The position numbers were made by a program, and so were the translations under genes. Positions 31,170 to 40,500 of a stretch of DNA of 64,000 nucleotides are shown piece by piece; the first letter of the stretch is position 1; every line of letters starts with the position of its first letter. Under the pieces are notes generated by a model. The model saw nothing but the letters and a program-made list of their open reading frames with translations. It was not told the origin of the DNA and did not search any database. Source of the stretch: a virus; the IMG/VR virus record IMGVR_UViG_3300022592_000001, positions 1 to 64,000 of that record. One strand, given 5' to 3'.

Positions 31170-32969
31170 ATGTCAGATAACAACAAAGATATTTGGATTG
31201 CAGGCATAGCTAGGGGACACAATAGTGGTGTTTGTCTTCTTAAAAATGGAGAAGTTGTTTTTGCAATCGAAGAAGAACGCATTAGTAGACACAAATATGA
31301 CGGCGGACCATACGCCGCTATGTTAAAAATCCTAGACTATACTGATAGACTAGACTACATGGTTATTGCACATACACAGAAATTAAGTGACACTGCTGGG
31401 CGAGTTGACTTTTCGGGTGATGATGTTTACACTGGTCTTGCAAGAAAATTAGGGTTGATTAAACGTGGACAAAATCCATTTGATCATCCACAAGTAGTTG
31501 ACTTGAGTCATGTTCATCATAAATTACATGCCGCTTGTGCGTTTTATCGCTCAGGATTTGAAGAAGCAGCAGCACTAATTGTCGATGGTGCAGGCACATT
31601 CTTGCCATTGGTAATTAACGGCGAGAACGTTACTGGATGGGAAACTGAAAGTATTTACGATTGTTCATATCCTGCTAATTTTAAAACAAAATATAAACAC
31701 ATCGGTTTACGAGGCCCTAACCCAGGAGCACTAGTTAGTAATTTTGATAGCACAATGTATGACGAACCTGGTTCAACACACGAAGCACTAATTACTGATC
31801 GTGCTGGTATTACAAAGATTTACGAAGCCGTTACAACATTCTGTGGATGGTCGAGCATTGAAGCAGGTAAAACAATGGGATTATTTCCATATGGAAAAGA
31901 AAATCCTGCAATTCCTCAACTGTTTGACGAAACTGGTATTGCACCATTGTCTAACAGAAACTTAGTTGTTCCGACATATCCCAACGGTGCTCAAATTAAT
32001 CAAGGATTATTTGAATTCTTACAAGACTCAAATGCAGATGATATCACCACATTAGAAAATCGTAGAGATTTAGCATATGCTTGCCAAACACAAACACAAG
32101 AACAAGTGTTACGCTTAATTCGCAAGGCTAGTGAAATGACTGGGCAAAAGAAGGTTGTCATTAGCGGAGGTTATGGGTTAAACTGTGTTGCTAACTACTT
32201 TTACCTAAATGGGTTAAAAGAAGATGGCATTGAAATTTATGTAGAGCCAATTAGCAATGATGCTGGTACTGCTATCGGTGCAGCACTTATGTTCTGGAAA
32301 GACATGATGCCATTAAGCACAAACGATTATAGTAAAGATGGACTATATCTAGGGTTTAAGTATAACTATACCGCAGATGATCTTACAAAGTTTGCAGCAT
32401 CACACAATGCAGAAATTACTGATGCTACTAACGAAGACGTTGTTGATTTGTTAATGAACAAAAATATTGTTTGTTTCTATCAAGGACGTTCAGAAAATGG
32501 TCCACGTGCATTAGGTAATCGCAGTATCTTGTTTAATCCAACATACGAAGACGGTAAAGATTTTGTTAACTTAGTAAAGCGTCGCGAATATTTCCGTCCA
32601 TTTGCTGGATCTATTCTACAAGAACACGTACATGAATGGTTTGATTTGCGTGGTATGAAAGACAGTCCGTATATGATGTATGCTGTTAACTGCCAGCCAG
32701 GTATCGAAACAAAGATTCCTGCTATTATTCACGTAGACGGCACATGTCGCATCCAAACTGTTACACAAGAGCAAAACAAACACTACCATGATTTAATCAA
32801 TGCGTTCTATAAGCGTACAGGCGTACCTATTATCTTTAATACAAGTTTTAACTTAGGTGGTGATCCGCTTGTTGAAACGTTAGAAGATGCATTAGATACT
32901 CTTGCAAAGAGTGATATTGAATACTTGTATGTGCCTGAATTAGGCAAACTAGTTAAAATTGCTAACTAA
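31170..32969 (+). CDS. NodU/CmcH-family O-carbamoyltransferase
   Basis: This 599-residue protein transfers a carbamoyl group from carbamoyl phosphate, via carbamoyl-adenylate, to a hydroxyl of a sugar or small molecule. The N-terminal ASKHA/Kae1-like domain shows IAGIARGHNSGVCLL, EEERISRHKY, LSHVHHKLHAACAFY with the metal-ligand histidines, and LIVDGAGTF near residue 137. The C-terminal YrdC-like domain shows GRSENGPRALGNRSIL near 438-453, FRPFAGSIL and FNTSFNLGGDPLVET near 554. All key motifs look intact, and the length is that of the family (about 570-620). AGGAAAAAC precedes the ATG, nine bases after the SGNH stop. A strong terminator follows. Confidence 0.93.
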   Translation: MSDNNKDIWIAGIARGHNSGVCLLKNGEVVFAIEEERISRHKYDGGPYAAMLKILDYTDRLDYMVIAHTQKLSDTAGRVDFSGDDVYTGLARKLGLIKRGQNPFDHPQVVDLSHVHHKLHAACAFYRSGFEEAAALIVDGAGTFLPLVINGENVTGWETESIYDCSYPANFKTKYKHIGLRGPNPGALVSNFDSTMYDEPGSTHEALITDRAGITKIYEAVTTFCGWSSIEAGKTMGLFPYGKENPAIPQLFDETGIAPLSNRNLVVPTYPNGAQINQGLFEFLQDSNADDITTLENRRDLAYACQTQTQEQVLRLIRKASEMTGQKKVVISGGYGLNCVANYFYLNGLKEDGIEIYVEPISNDAGTAIGAALMFWKDMMPLSTNDYSKDGLYLGFKYNYTADDLTKFAASHNAEITDATNEDVVDLLMNKNIVCFYQGRSENGPRALGNRSILFNPTYEDGKDFVNLVKRREYFRPFAGSILQEHVHEWFDLRGMKDSPYMMYAVNCQPGIETKIPAIIHVDGTCRIQTVTQEQNKHYHDLINAFYKRTGVPIIFNTSFNLGGDPLVETLEDALDTLAKSDIEYLYVPELGKLVKIAN

Positions 32970-32970
32970 T

Positions 32971-32998
32971 AAAAAAGCACCCTAAGGGTGCTTTTTTT
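32971..32998. terminator. Bidirectional terminator between the carbamoyltransferase and the chaperone-like gene
   Basis: A 12-bp stem AAAAAAGCACCC/GGGTGCTTTTTT closes a 3-base loop, with T tracts on both strands. It separates the convergent rightward cassette from the leftward adhesin cluster. Confidence 0.9.
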
Positions 32999-33953
32999 AT
33001 GACGCTCTAAATTTTATTTCTGGTGGTATAACAGGTCTAGTACGCCCTTCGTCCGGTGTTTCAACTGGTTGAACTTTCCAAGGAGAAGTTTCTGGGCAAG
33101 GACTAAATGCTAATTCCTTATTTGCATCAGTTGGTGTAGCAATTAGTGCTTTATCTAATGTAATCGTTTTATTAGCAGCATTAATAGATACTACTCGACT
33201 ATGATCTTCAAAAATATTATCTGCAAACCATTCTTTAACCCCAACATCGTCACCAACGTTAATACCAGTAACTGACGTTAATTTAAGAACTGCTTGTCCT
33301 ACGGTGTTAATAGGAGAAGCGGCAGTTAAATCGACTTCTATGTGTGTATTAGTTGCGCCATGTACTTGTGGCAAGTTTCTTAATGCCTCTCTGTGCGCTT
33401 CCCACATGTCTTTTACAGCTTGTGGAGCATCTTCAGGTGCTTTATGATCATGGGCTTGTAAACGCTGATTTCTATAATTGCGAATATCATCCCAAGAAAT
33501 GTGCGGAGCCTTCCATGGATAAGGCGTCTTAAAATCACCAGTAGATGGATCGTATTCTACGGCATGGATGTCATATGTATGATCCGGTGTAGGTGTTTCT
33601 GGACGACTGTAAACATTTCCGCATGGTAATGTTTCTTCATACTGAGGTAATTGTGAATAATCACGTACTTCGTCAGCATGTCCAACAATGGAACACAATA
33701 ACGGATTTGTTGTACAATCAACAAAAACTTTGACTCTATCTAAAGGTGTAGGATAGTGTTCACCATCTTCTGCTTCTGTATAAAAGTGTCCTGAGTATCT
33801 ATTTGTTTCTTTGTTTACCATTACCCAAATTTTATCTGGGCCGTTATACGTCCATTCACCTGTTTTACCCAATGTACTTGTTTGATGTAAATAATCATCA
33901 GGTAAATCATAAGTAAACGGTACACTTACAATATTGTTTTCTTTATCTGCCAT
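32997..33953 (-). CDS. Fibre-assembly-chaperone-like protein with an inserted domain
   Basis: This 318-residue protein is a clear paralogue of the 35483-36127 product: PFTYDLPDDYLHQTSTLGKT, GEWTYNGPDKIWVMVNKETN, then the D-x-VEYDP-x2-GDFK-x-PYPWK region. Its C-terminus has the DVRxxRxxRL...W...R.ALRNLP pattern of phage tail-fibre assembly chaperones. In place of a direct link to PWKVQPVETP it carries about 90 extra residues (VEVDLTAASPINTVGQAVLK and onward) that resemble a virion beta-sandwich unit. It follows two Cys-rich genes. GAGGTAAAAA precedes the start. The likely role is folding or attachment of neighbouring adhesins; this is inferred. Confidence 0.65.
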   Translation of the reverse strand: MADKENNIVSVPFTYDLPDDYLHQTSTLGKTGEWTYNGPDKIWVMVNKETNRYSGHFYTEAEDGEHYPTPLDRVKVFVDCTTNPLLCSIVGHADEVRDYSQLPQYEETLPCGNVYSRPETPTPDHTYDIHAVEYDPSTGDFKTPYPWKAPHISWDDIRNYRNQRLQAHDHKAPEDAPQAVKDMWEAHREALRNLPQVHGATNTHIEVDLTAASPINTVGQAVLKLTSVTGINVGDDVGVKEWFADNIFEDHSRVVSINAANKTITLDKALIATPTDANKELAFSPCPETSPWKVQPVETPDEGRTRPVIPPEIKFRAS

Positions 33954-33966
33954 TTTTTACCTCTGA

Positions 33967-34722
33967 TTAACCGTATGTTACTGAAACTGCGCCGCCGCCA
34001 CCCCAGCTTCCGCACCAGCAGTTACCACCGTGTGCATTACCGCTTAGTCCGCCACCGCCTGGGAAAGCAGTACATGGGAACCAACCAGTACAAGAGCCGT
34101 TTGCAGATCCGTTAATGCAACCACCTGGTCCAGTTTGCGGACCTGACTGCGCTAATGGAGCTAATGACGCTAATTGCTGTGGATACTGAGCACACCATGT
34201 TGATGATGTTTGTGTTGATTGCATACCATGAATACAAATATCTCCGCCGAATGCACAGCAGCAATATGGATTTGGAATACTACATGTGTAGCAACCGTAA
34301 TATTGGAAACAGTGAACTTCACCGTATGATCCGCCTTTTGCACAGAAATTACTTAAACCATAACCTTGTACCCAACTGTCATAACCGGGGCAACCGAAAC
34401 AAACAGGGCTCATAGATGTTGTGCTGCCTGCACAAATTGTATAAGAGCAGCCTGCTAGTGTTGGAGAACAAACAGTTTTTGCTGTGTAAGCTCCTGACCC
34501 ACCTGGCCAACCTTGCATACAGCAACATGCTCCAGCACCGCCGCCACCTGAACCCCAAACTTCAAAAGTAACCCAAGTTGCGCCAGCTGGCACTACAAAG
34601 TTACAACATGCTCCGCCATTACCTGGGGTATTAACACTACCATTAAACACTACAAATTCTGTAGGATAATTGGTCGAGTTTGGCAGCGACAATGTATACG
34701 CTAATGATCTTAAATCAGACAT
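33967..34722 (-). CDS. Cysteine-rich polyglycine adhesin-like protein 1
   Basis: This 251-residue protein begins MSDLRSLAYTLSLPNSTNYP and contains 24 cysteines (nearly 10%) with a CCNF pair, a CCC triplet (GGGAGACCCMQG), and CYTCSIPNPYCCCAF. The VPAGATWVTFEVWGSGGGGA segment matches the phage Gly-rich domain pattern (VPxGVTxxxxxxWGxGGGG), used by polyglycine tips such as T2/S16 gp38 adhesins. The C-terminus WGGGGAVSVTYG matches two paralogues at 34732-35478 and 36141-36896. The number of cysteines is exceptional for a protein assembled in a reducing cytosol. AAGGAT precedes the start. A receptor-binding tip is inferred, not demonstrated. Confidence 0.75.
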   Translation of the reverse strand: MSDLRSLAYTLSLPNSTNYPTEFVVFNGSVNTPGNGGACCNFVVPAGATWVTFEVWGSGGGGAGACCCMQGWPGGSGAYTAKTVCSPTLAGCSYTICAGSTTSMSPVCFGCPGYDSWVQGYGLSNFCAKGGSYGEVHCFQYYGCYTCSIPNPYCCCAFGGDICIHGMQSTQTSSTWCAQYPQQLASLAPLAQSGPQTGPGGCINGSANGSCTGWFPCTAFPGGGGLSGNAHGGNCWCGSWGGGGAVSVTYG

Positions 34723-34731
34723 TCTTTATCC

Positions 34732-35478
34732 TTATCTATATGTTACCATTACTAATCCGCCTTGGCCCCAGCCGCCCCAGCAGCATCCGCCATAGGAAAT
34801 AGCTGTACCGCCACCACCGCCTGGGAAAGCTGACCAGCCACCTGCTAGATCGCAACCCATCCATGATTCACCGCAGTGTGTTCTTGACAAACGATGTCCG
34901 TTACCAATAACAGGTCCCGATGGTAAGTAGTGCCATGCATCATATCCGCACCATGATTGGTGAGCAGAACCTTGCACACCGCAAATAGCCCAGTCATACC
35001 CACAAGCACTTCCGCAAATGTTAGTACCGCAGTGATAGTTACCACCGATAGCAGCCCAGCAGCATGATGCGCCACCTTCGCCGCCCGCTGCACATAAGCA
35101 TAAACCGTATGTTACACCGCCACATGCATATGATGGGAATCCGTTAGTACCGCAGTTGTTTTGTGAACAGCAGCCAGATCCGCCTGAACATAATGTATAT
35201 GATTGACCCGGAACTACGCGAATTGTTTTGCGAGCGTAAGATCCAGAACCTCCACCTTTTGCTGGTTGTTGACAGCAACATGCTCCACCGCCGTCGCCAC
35301 CGCCACCCCATACTTCAAATTTTGCCCATGTAACGTTAGCCGGTACAGTCCATAAACAGCATCTTCCGCCGTTCTGGTTACCTTCGTTATTGTTATAAAC
35401 ATATAAAGTGTTAACAACCGGTGAGTTGTTAACAATGTTATATCTTGCATCTGGAAATAATGATCTTAAGTCTGACAT
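34732..35478 (-). CDS. Cysteine-rich polyglycine adhesin-like protein 2
   Basis: This 248-residue paralogue of the 33967 and 36141 genes has 23 cysteines. It shares the start MSDLRSLF, GGRCCLWTVPANVTWAKFEV, GGGACCCQQ, GSGCCSQNNCG and the end SYGGCCWGGWGQGGLVMVTY. The middle, which should face the receptor, differs strongly from its paralogues (for example CGYDWAICGVQGSAHQSWCG). The Cys positions in the N-terminal third align between the three paralogues, whereas the middle cysteines do not. It lies between the chaperone-like gene at 35483 and adhesin 1, with spacings of 4 and 9 bases. It is probably part of the same leftward unit. Function inferred. Confidence 0.75.
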   Translation of the reverse strand: MSDLRSLFPDARYNIVNNSPVVNTLYVYNNNEGNQNGGRCCLWTVPANVTWAKFEVWGGGGDGGGACCCQQPAKGGGSGSYARKTIRVVPGQSYTLCSGGSGCCSQNNCGTNGFPSYACGGVTYGLCLCAAGGEGGASCCWAAIGGNYHCGTNICGSACGYDWAICGVQGSAHQSWCGYDAWHYLPSGPVIGNGHRLSRTHCGESWMGCDLAGGWSAFPGGGGGTAISYGGCCWGGWGQGGLVMVTYR

Positions 35479-35482
35479 TTAA

Positions 35483-36127
35483 TTACCCCGCGTTTTGTGC
35501 TACGCCAGGTTCAACTGGGAATGGAACTTTCCAAGGATCAATTCCTTCAAATGTAGTAGGCAAGTCTCTTAATTTCTGACGATATGCTTCCCAAGCCGGT
35601 TTATCTGCTTCATTTGCAGTGTTATATTTTAGGTCGCTTGCTTTTAACAAATCGTCTCTTGCAATAATAATTGACTCCCAATCCATGTGTGGTTTCTTCC
35701 ATGGGTACGGTTTCTTAAACTCACCTGCTGCAGGATCATATTCGATATCAATTAATTCGTAAGTATGATCTGGAGGAATAGGATCTGGGTGACCGTATGT
35801 AACACCCTCTGGGAGGATTTCTTCAGTATGTGGAAGATCACCATAAGTATATTCGCTATGGATTAAACTAGCTAAAATTGGATCTTTGTCAGCATCAATC
35901 ATAACCTTAGTCATTCCTTCTGGAGTTGGAACATCGTGTCCATTGTCTCTCTCAGTGTAGTGGAAACGACTAGAAATTTTGTTTGTGCTGTTATCAACAA
36001 ATATCCATATGAATTGAGGACCTGTATAAGTCCATTCAGCAGTTTTCTTCAAGTTGTTTGTTTGGTATAGATATGCATCTGCAATATCATACGTAAATGT
36101 TTTTTCAATTCTAGTAATTTCTGGCAT
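35483..36127 (-). CDS. Fibre-assembly-chaperone-like protein
   Basis: This 214-residue protein has two parts. The N-terminal 130 residues (KTFTYDIADAYLYQTNNLKK, AEWTYTGPQFIWIFVDN) match the 32997-33953 paralogue. The C-terminal 70 residues carry IIIARDDLLKASDLKYNTAN, then AWEAYRQKLRDLPTTFEGID and a WKVPFPVEP ending; this is the pattern of phage tail-fibre assembly chaperones (R-x2-LL-x2-SD followed by W-x2-YR-x-LRDLP and W-P-x3-P). Here the spacer between LRDLP and WKV is short, as usual for the family. It follows adhesin 3 with only 13 bases between. GAGG precedes the start. Confidence 0.7.
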   Translation of the reverse strand: MPEITRIEKTFTYDIADAYLYQTNNLKKTAEWTYTGPQFIWIFVDNSTNKISSRFHYTERDNGHDVPTPEGMTKVMIDADKDPILASLIHSEYTYGDLPHTEEILPEGVTYGHPDPIPPDHTYELIDIEYDPAAGEFKKPYPWKKPHMDWESIIIARDDLLKASDLKYNTANEADKPAWEAYRQKLRDLPTTFEGIDPWKVPFPVEPGVAQNAG

Positions 36128-36140
36128 CTCTTTTTACCTC

Positions 36141-36896
36141 TTATTTTCCATAAGTAATTAATACTAAACCACCGGCACCCCAACCACCAAAACAGCATCC
36201 GCCGCCACATGCACGTGAGTTTGCACCTGCACCTGCTGGCCATCTAGATGGATAGAAGTCGTTACCGTTACGAGTTAACTGAGTAGTACAGTATTCCATG
36301 CCTACTCTAAATGTACCGCCGTATTTTGGACTTCCTGGTTGGCCTGTCCACATGTTACTCCAGCAGTAGTTTGATTCTTTAGCAATAGAGTTAGTAGATG
36401 GGTAATAGTAGTCACCGCTTCCTGTACAACCATAACTACAAGCTGGTACGCAAATACCAGTACATGTTTGATATGATCTAAAGCACAATGTACAGCCAAT
36501 GAATCCGCCACCTGCACAGGTTGCCATTGAAGCGTTTGCTCCACAGATAACCCAACTTGGGTATCCACATTGTCCGCAACATGTAACTGCACAGCAACCT
36601 GATCCTGCCGCACAAATACAGAAATAACATCCACCAGTTACTGAAATTGTTTTCTTAACATAATTGCCAGAACCCGGACCCCAGTATGGGCCCATACAGC
36701 AGCAAGACCCAGCGCCGTCGCCACCACCGCCCCATAATTCAAAAATTGCCCACGTTACACCTACCGGAACAACCCAGCAGCAGCATTGTCCACCATTAGT
36801 AACGTTTTGAATGTTAGTATTGTAGATAGCGAGTTGCTGTTGTGTATAGTTCGACGTATAAGTTTGTGTCGGCAAAAGATCGCGCAAGTTTGACAT
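36141..36896 (-). CDS. Cysteine-rich polyglycine adhesin-like protein 3
   Basis: This 251-residue paralogue has 27 cysteines, the most of the three. It shares SNLRDLLP, GGQCCCWVVPVGVTWAIFEL, GGGDGAGSCCCMGPYWG and the end GGGCCFGGWGAGGLVLITYG. The middle includes GCYFCICAAGSGCCAVTCCG and TCTGICVPACSYGCTG, Cys-dense loops that are not aligned in the paralogues. AAGG precedes the start. It is the first gene of a leftward unit that then encodes a chaperone-like protein, two more adhesins and a second chaperone-like protein. The N-terminal MS[DN]LR[SD]L motif is shared by all three paralogues and is probably the attachment segment. Confidence 0.75.
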   Translation of the reverse strand: MSNLRDLLPTQTYTSNYTQQQLAIYNTNIQNVTNGGQCCCWVVPVGVTWAIFELWGGGGDGAGSCCCMGPYWGPGSGNYVKKTISVTGGCYFCICAAGSGCCAVTCCGQCGYPSWVICGANASMATCAGGGFIGCTLCFRSYQTCTGICVPACSYGCTGSGDYYYPSTNSIAKESNYCWSNMWTGQPGSPKYGGTFRVGMEYCTTQLTRNGNDFYPSRWPAGAGANSRACGGGCCFGGWGAGGLVLITYGK

Positions 36897-36907
36897 GTCT
36901 TTTTACC

Positions 36908-37231
36908 TTATCTTGTAATTAACCAACCAAGTGCTGTTGTGTACACCAATGTAACGCAAGCGTTATTAACGTTAATTGTCATATCTTGCGCTAAGTTTTG
37001 AATGTTTGCACCGTTTCTAGCTACAGTAATGTTACTACCAGATGCATTACCAAATGCATCGATAATTTGAACTGTATCACCGTCTAAACTAGAACCACTT
37101 GCAGGTAGTGTAATTGTCTGTCCACCTGCTGTACAAATAATACGATCGTTAACTATTGCTTGATAGTTTGAACCTGCATTGTATCGTGTTACTGAACCAG
37201 CGGTGCCAGTTGTTGTAATATATCTTCCCAT
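36908..37231 (-). CDS. Small fibre or tail-tip domain protein
   Basis: This 107-residue protein is one compact beta-domain: NDRIICTAGGQTITLPASGS, GDTVQIIDAFGNASGSNITV, ARNGANIQNLAQDMTINVNN and CVTLVYTTALGWLITR. This pattern (TITLP, GD-x-V-x-I-x-D, NxTVxRNGxxI, xTLVY...GWL) is a small domain common at the ends of phage tail fibres and in neck/baseplate proteins. It is encoded as a separate gene between the Cys-rich adhesins and the small 37256 protein. AGGA lies about seven bases upstream of the ATG, and a CATAAATA octamer is 21 bases upstream. A fibre-tip or connector role is likely. Confidence 0.65.
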   Translation of the reverse strand: MGRYITTTGTAGSVTRYNAGSNYQAIVNDRIICTAGGQTITLPASGSSLDGDTVQIIDAFGNASGSNITVARNGANIQNLAQDMTINVNNACVTLVYTTALGWLITR

Positions 37232-37252
37232 ATGAGTATTCCTTTATCAGTA

Positions 37253-37260
37253 TATTTATG
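37253..37260 (-). promoter_or_regulatory. Late-promoter-like octamer CATAAATA for the 36908 gene
   Basis: It matches the T4 late consensus at 7 of 8 positions, overlaps the stop codon of the 37256 gene and lies 21 bases before the ATG, with AGGA in the interval. Confidence 0.6.
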
Positions 37261-37576
37261 CTGTCGGAGTTTCAATTCCGTACGCCATTGCTGATGTATT
37301 ACCAGTACTGGCGTAAACTACTAAGTTTTTACCCGCATCTAATACCAAACCTGTACGTTCTAACACTCCTTTTGGAAGGATTTCTGTGTCGTATTCGATC
37401 CACTCAGCTAAACCCGGCGATGTTGTCGCGGACATAGCTAATCTTGCGGTGATTGAGCTGTTGCTTCTGTTACAAATTGATACAGTAACTACAGCAAAAG
37501 TTGTTGTCGGACATGTATAAAGTGTCGTATTTGTTGCTGCTGTTAAGTTAGCTGATCCTAAAATTCCTGTTGCCAT
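37256..37576 (-). CDS. Small virion beta-domain protein
   Basis: This 106-residue protein is a single beta-rich domain (TTLYTCPTTTFAVVTVSICN, then EILPKGVLERTGLVLDAGKN). Similar short domains are encoded at 52925-53254 and 61627-61974. The shared pattern, a hydrophobic strand pair followed by [LI][PS]-x-G/Y-x2-[VL]-x8-[LI]-L-x2-G/N-x-[IL], is common among virion structural proteins of aquatic T4-like phages; the three paralogues probably occupy equivalent sites in different fibres. GGAGAAA precedes the start. It sits 12 bases downstream of the giant fibre gene. Function is not known. Confidence 0.6.
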   Translation of the reverse strand: MATGILGSANLTAATNTTLYTCPTTTFAVVTVSICNRSNSSITARLAMSATTSPGLAEWIEYDTEILPKGVLERTGLVLDAGKNLVVYASTGNTSAMAYGIETPTA

Positions 37577-37588
37577 ATATTTTCTCCG

Positions 37589-40500
37589 TTATCCTAAAAG
37601 TAAGAAGTCCATTGCTACTGGCAACCCGTTAATACCGCCAGTGAAGTTCATTGTTGCTGATACGTTAATCTGTACGCCAGTAGTAGTACTAATACTATTA
37701 CCTGCAATATAGATAACACCAGCAGTTAGTGTATTTACGTTCAAAGCACTAGATCCGCCACCAATTTGGCTAGCAATGTATGCTTTAATCGCCTTCTGTG
37801 TTGGAACAATATTATCACTGTTAGCAGTGAAATATTGATCTGTTGAGAAGCTAGTAATTGTTGCACCAGTTCCACCTAAAGCTACTGAACCCAATGTTAG
37901 TGAGTTCAAACCAGCTAAGTTAAACGCATCAGCATTAATACTTGCAACACCAGTTGCTTGTTGAACGCTGAATAGTGTACCAACTGTAAAGTTACCGTCC
38001 TGGTCAGTAGCTGTGTAGAATACACGTCCGCCGCCGTTACCAACAGTTTGTTTAGTTACATCAGGTAACTGTGTTGGGGTATTTGGGTAATTAGTTGTTG
38101 CTGTACCACCAGTACCAATACTTAAGAAGTCATGTCCTGTTAAACGAACTTGTGAATACTTAATACGCATTGTTACTGCTGTACTGTGCGCAGGAGCATT
38201 TGAAGCTGTTAACGCAGGACTAATTTGGAATCTTGCTGTATATGGACTAGATCCACCTTGGCTGTTTCCTTGTGTTCCTAAGTAATTGCTTACTTGTACA
38301 AGTTTATAATAGTTACCGTTTAGTGCAATTTGGATGTTTGATCCAGCTGTTGGCTGCGACAATAATCCAGCTACGTTCACGTAGTAACCTGCTTGATACA
38401 TATCTGCATAACCGTTACCCAAAACTGTAGCAGTTGCCGTTGCGTATTGTAAACCTCTGTTGCTAAATGTTGGGTTAGCTAATGCGCCAACACCAGTTCT
38501 AATTCCAATAGTAGCAGACTGTGTTGTGTTAGGATCAACAATCGATAGTGACGGTATAGAAGTGTATCCTGATCCAGGTTCTACCATTCTAATTTCACTA
38601 ATTGCACCGTTAGTTACCTTAGCACGAGCTTGTGCAGTACAACCTAATGTTAAGTAGTTCGATACTGTAGTAGAAGTACCCATACATACCCATAATGGTG
38701 TTGAGCTTGGATTGCCGTATGCAATTGCTGCCCATGCTTGTGTAGTTGCTAGGGTTTTCGCTGTCCAATCTTTACCGTTTTCTGAGCTTGCTAGTACGTT
38801 TCCTGATCCAGATGTAATTGCTGCAAAAACACCGTTTCCGTAGCGTACTTTAGACCATGTTGAACTTGTTGGCATACCAGGAACTGATTGTACCCAAGTA
38901 ATACCGTCTTTACTGTAAGCAGTAATTGCGCTACCAGTTGCAACTGCTACAAACACACCTTTACCAAATGTTACACTTGACCAGTTTGCAGTTGTTGGCA
39001 ATGTTTTGCTAGTCCATGAAAGTCCATCTGTACTAATTGCAGCCTGTGTGCCACCACTTGCTACTGCAACATAAACACCGTTACCATAAGCAACACCAGT
39101 CCATGCTGTATTTGCTGGTAGTGCTGAAGTTGCGTACCATGTTACACCATTTGTCGAATATGCTGCATTTGTGCTACCAGTCTGTATAGCCATAAATGCA
39201 CCGTTTCCGTAGCAAATAGCTTGCCAACCAGCTGATGTTGTTGGAAGGGTTCCTCCAAGTGTCCATGCTGCGGTAGGATCTGTAGTGAAATTAGATATAC
39301 CGTTTAAGTTACTAATTGTAACCCAACGTCCGTTACCATATGCTACTGAATTCCAAAGCGTACTTGATGTCAATACACCACCCGCTGCAAATGTAGTACC
39401 ATTAGAACTAATTTGTGTAGCTGTACTGCCACCAGTTACTGTTACAAAATAACCACCTACACCAGTACCAGTGTATGTAAAGTTTTGTACTGCGCCTGTG
39501 CTTGCATTAACGTTATTAACTGTGATAGTTATATCGTTTGCAGGGCTTGTTCCGCCTAACAATGTTCCAGCAATAGTTAAAGTGTCGCCATATTTGTAGT
39601 TAGTACCAGCAACGTTACCAGTGACTGTGTAAGCAACACCTGATCTAACAACTGTAAATGTTGCATTGCTACCTGAACCGCCTGTGTGTGCTACACCTGC
39701 TGAACCTGAACCGTTGTATGTAGCAATAGTGTCGCCGTAAACCATATCAGAATATGCCGCACTAGTAATAGTACCAGCGGTTGCTGAGAATGAAGGGCTA
39801 GCGTATACTAATCTTGGTTCAATAATGTACGCTGTTGTTAAGTCTAAATTAGCAACAACAGATGTACCAGTAATCATATGATCCCAACCAACAGCGTTGA
39901 TAGTCATCGGGCCACCGCCTGAACTAGTACCAACACTTAGCGGAGTTGTTCCGCCTGAACCAGCAGCAACGCTAAATTGTGTTGACGTAATAGTCGATCC
40001 AATTACATAATATGTTGTGCCTGTTGTTAATGTGCAACCTGTTAGGATTGATCCAGTAAATTGAATCGGCATGTTAGCATACAATGTAGCAGTGTTTGCT
40101 ACAGTTAACAAGTTAGATCCAGCTGCTGTTACGTTTATTGTATTAAAACTTTCTTTAGCAACTGTACCTGCTTTTGTACCTGAGTTGTATGTTAAGAAGT
40201 AACCAGTTTGTCCAACGCCTGTACCTGAAGTAATCAAAACTCTCATACCAATATAAGCAGCACTAATTGCTTGGTCAGTTGCAGCAATTGTAATGCTTGT
40301 TGCATTGCCGCCCTGTGCTACGTTTGAAATAGACACATAGTTAGCACCGTTTGCTGTTAAACGAGTTTCGTATACAGCACCGTCACGGAATTCTGGTTTA
40401 TCAATAATTGCGTTGTAACCAGTACCGCTCAATGAGTAAGTAGCAGTATTGTATCCAGAGCCTGCGTTTTGGAATTCAAGTCTGTAGATATTATCTGTAC

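Noticed and set aside
29225-32969. Glycan cassette as host contamination or misassembly
   Set aside because: Base composition and gene spacing resemble the neighbours, and the cassette joins flanking phage genes directly by a promoter and a shared bidirectional terminator.
32997-36896. Diversity-generating retroelement acting on the Cys-rich adhesins
   Set aside because: No reverse transcriptase gene, template repeat or adenine-biased substitution pattern was seen in the window.
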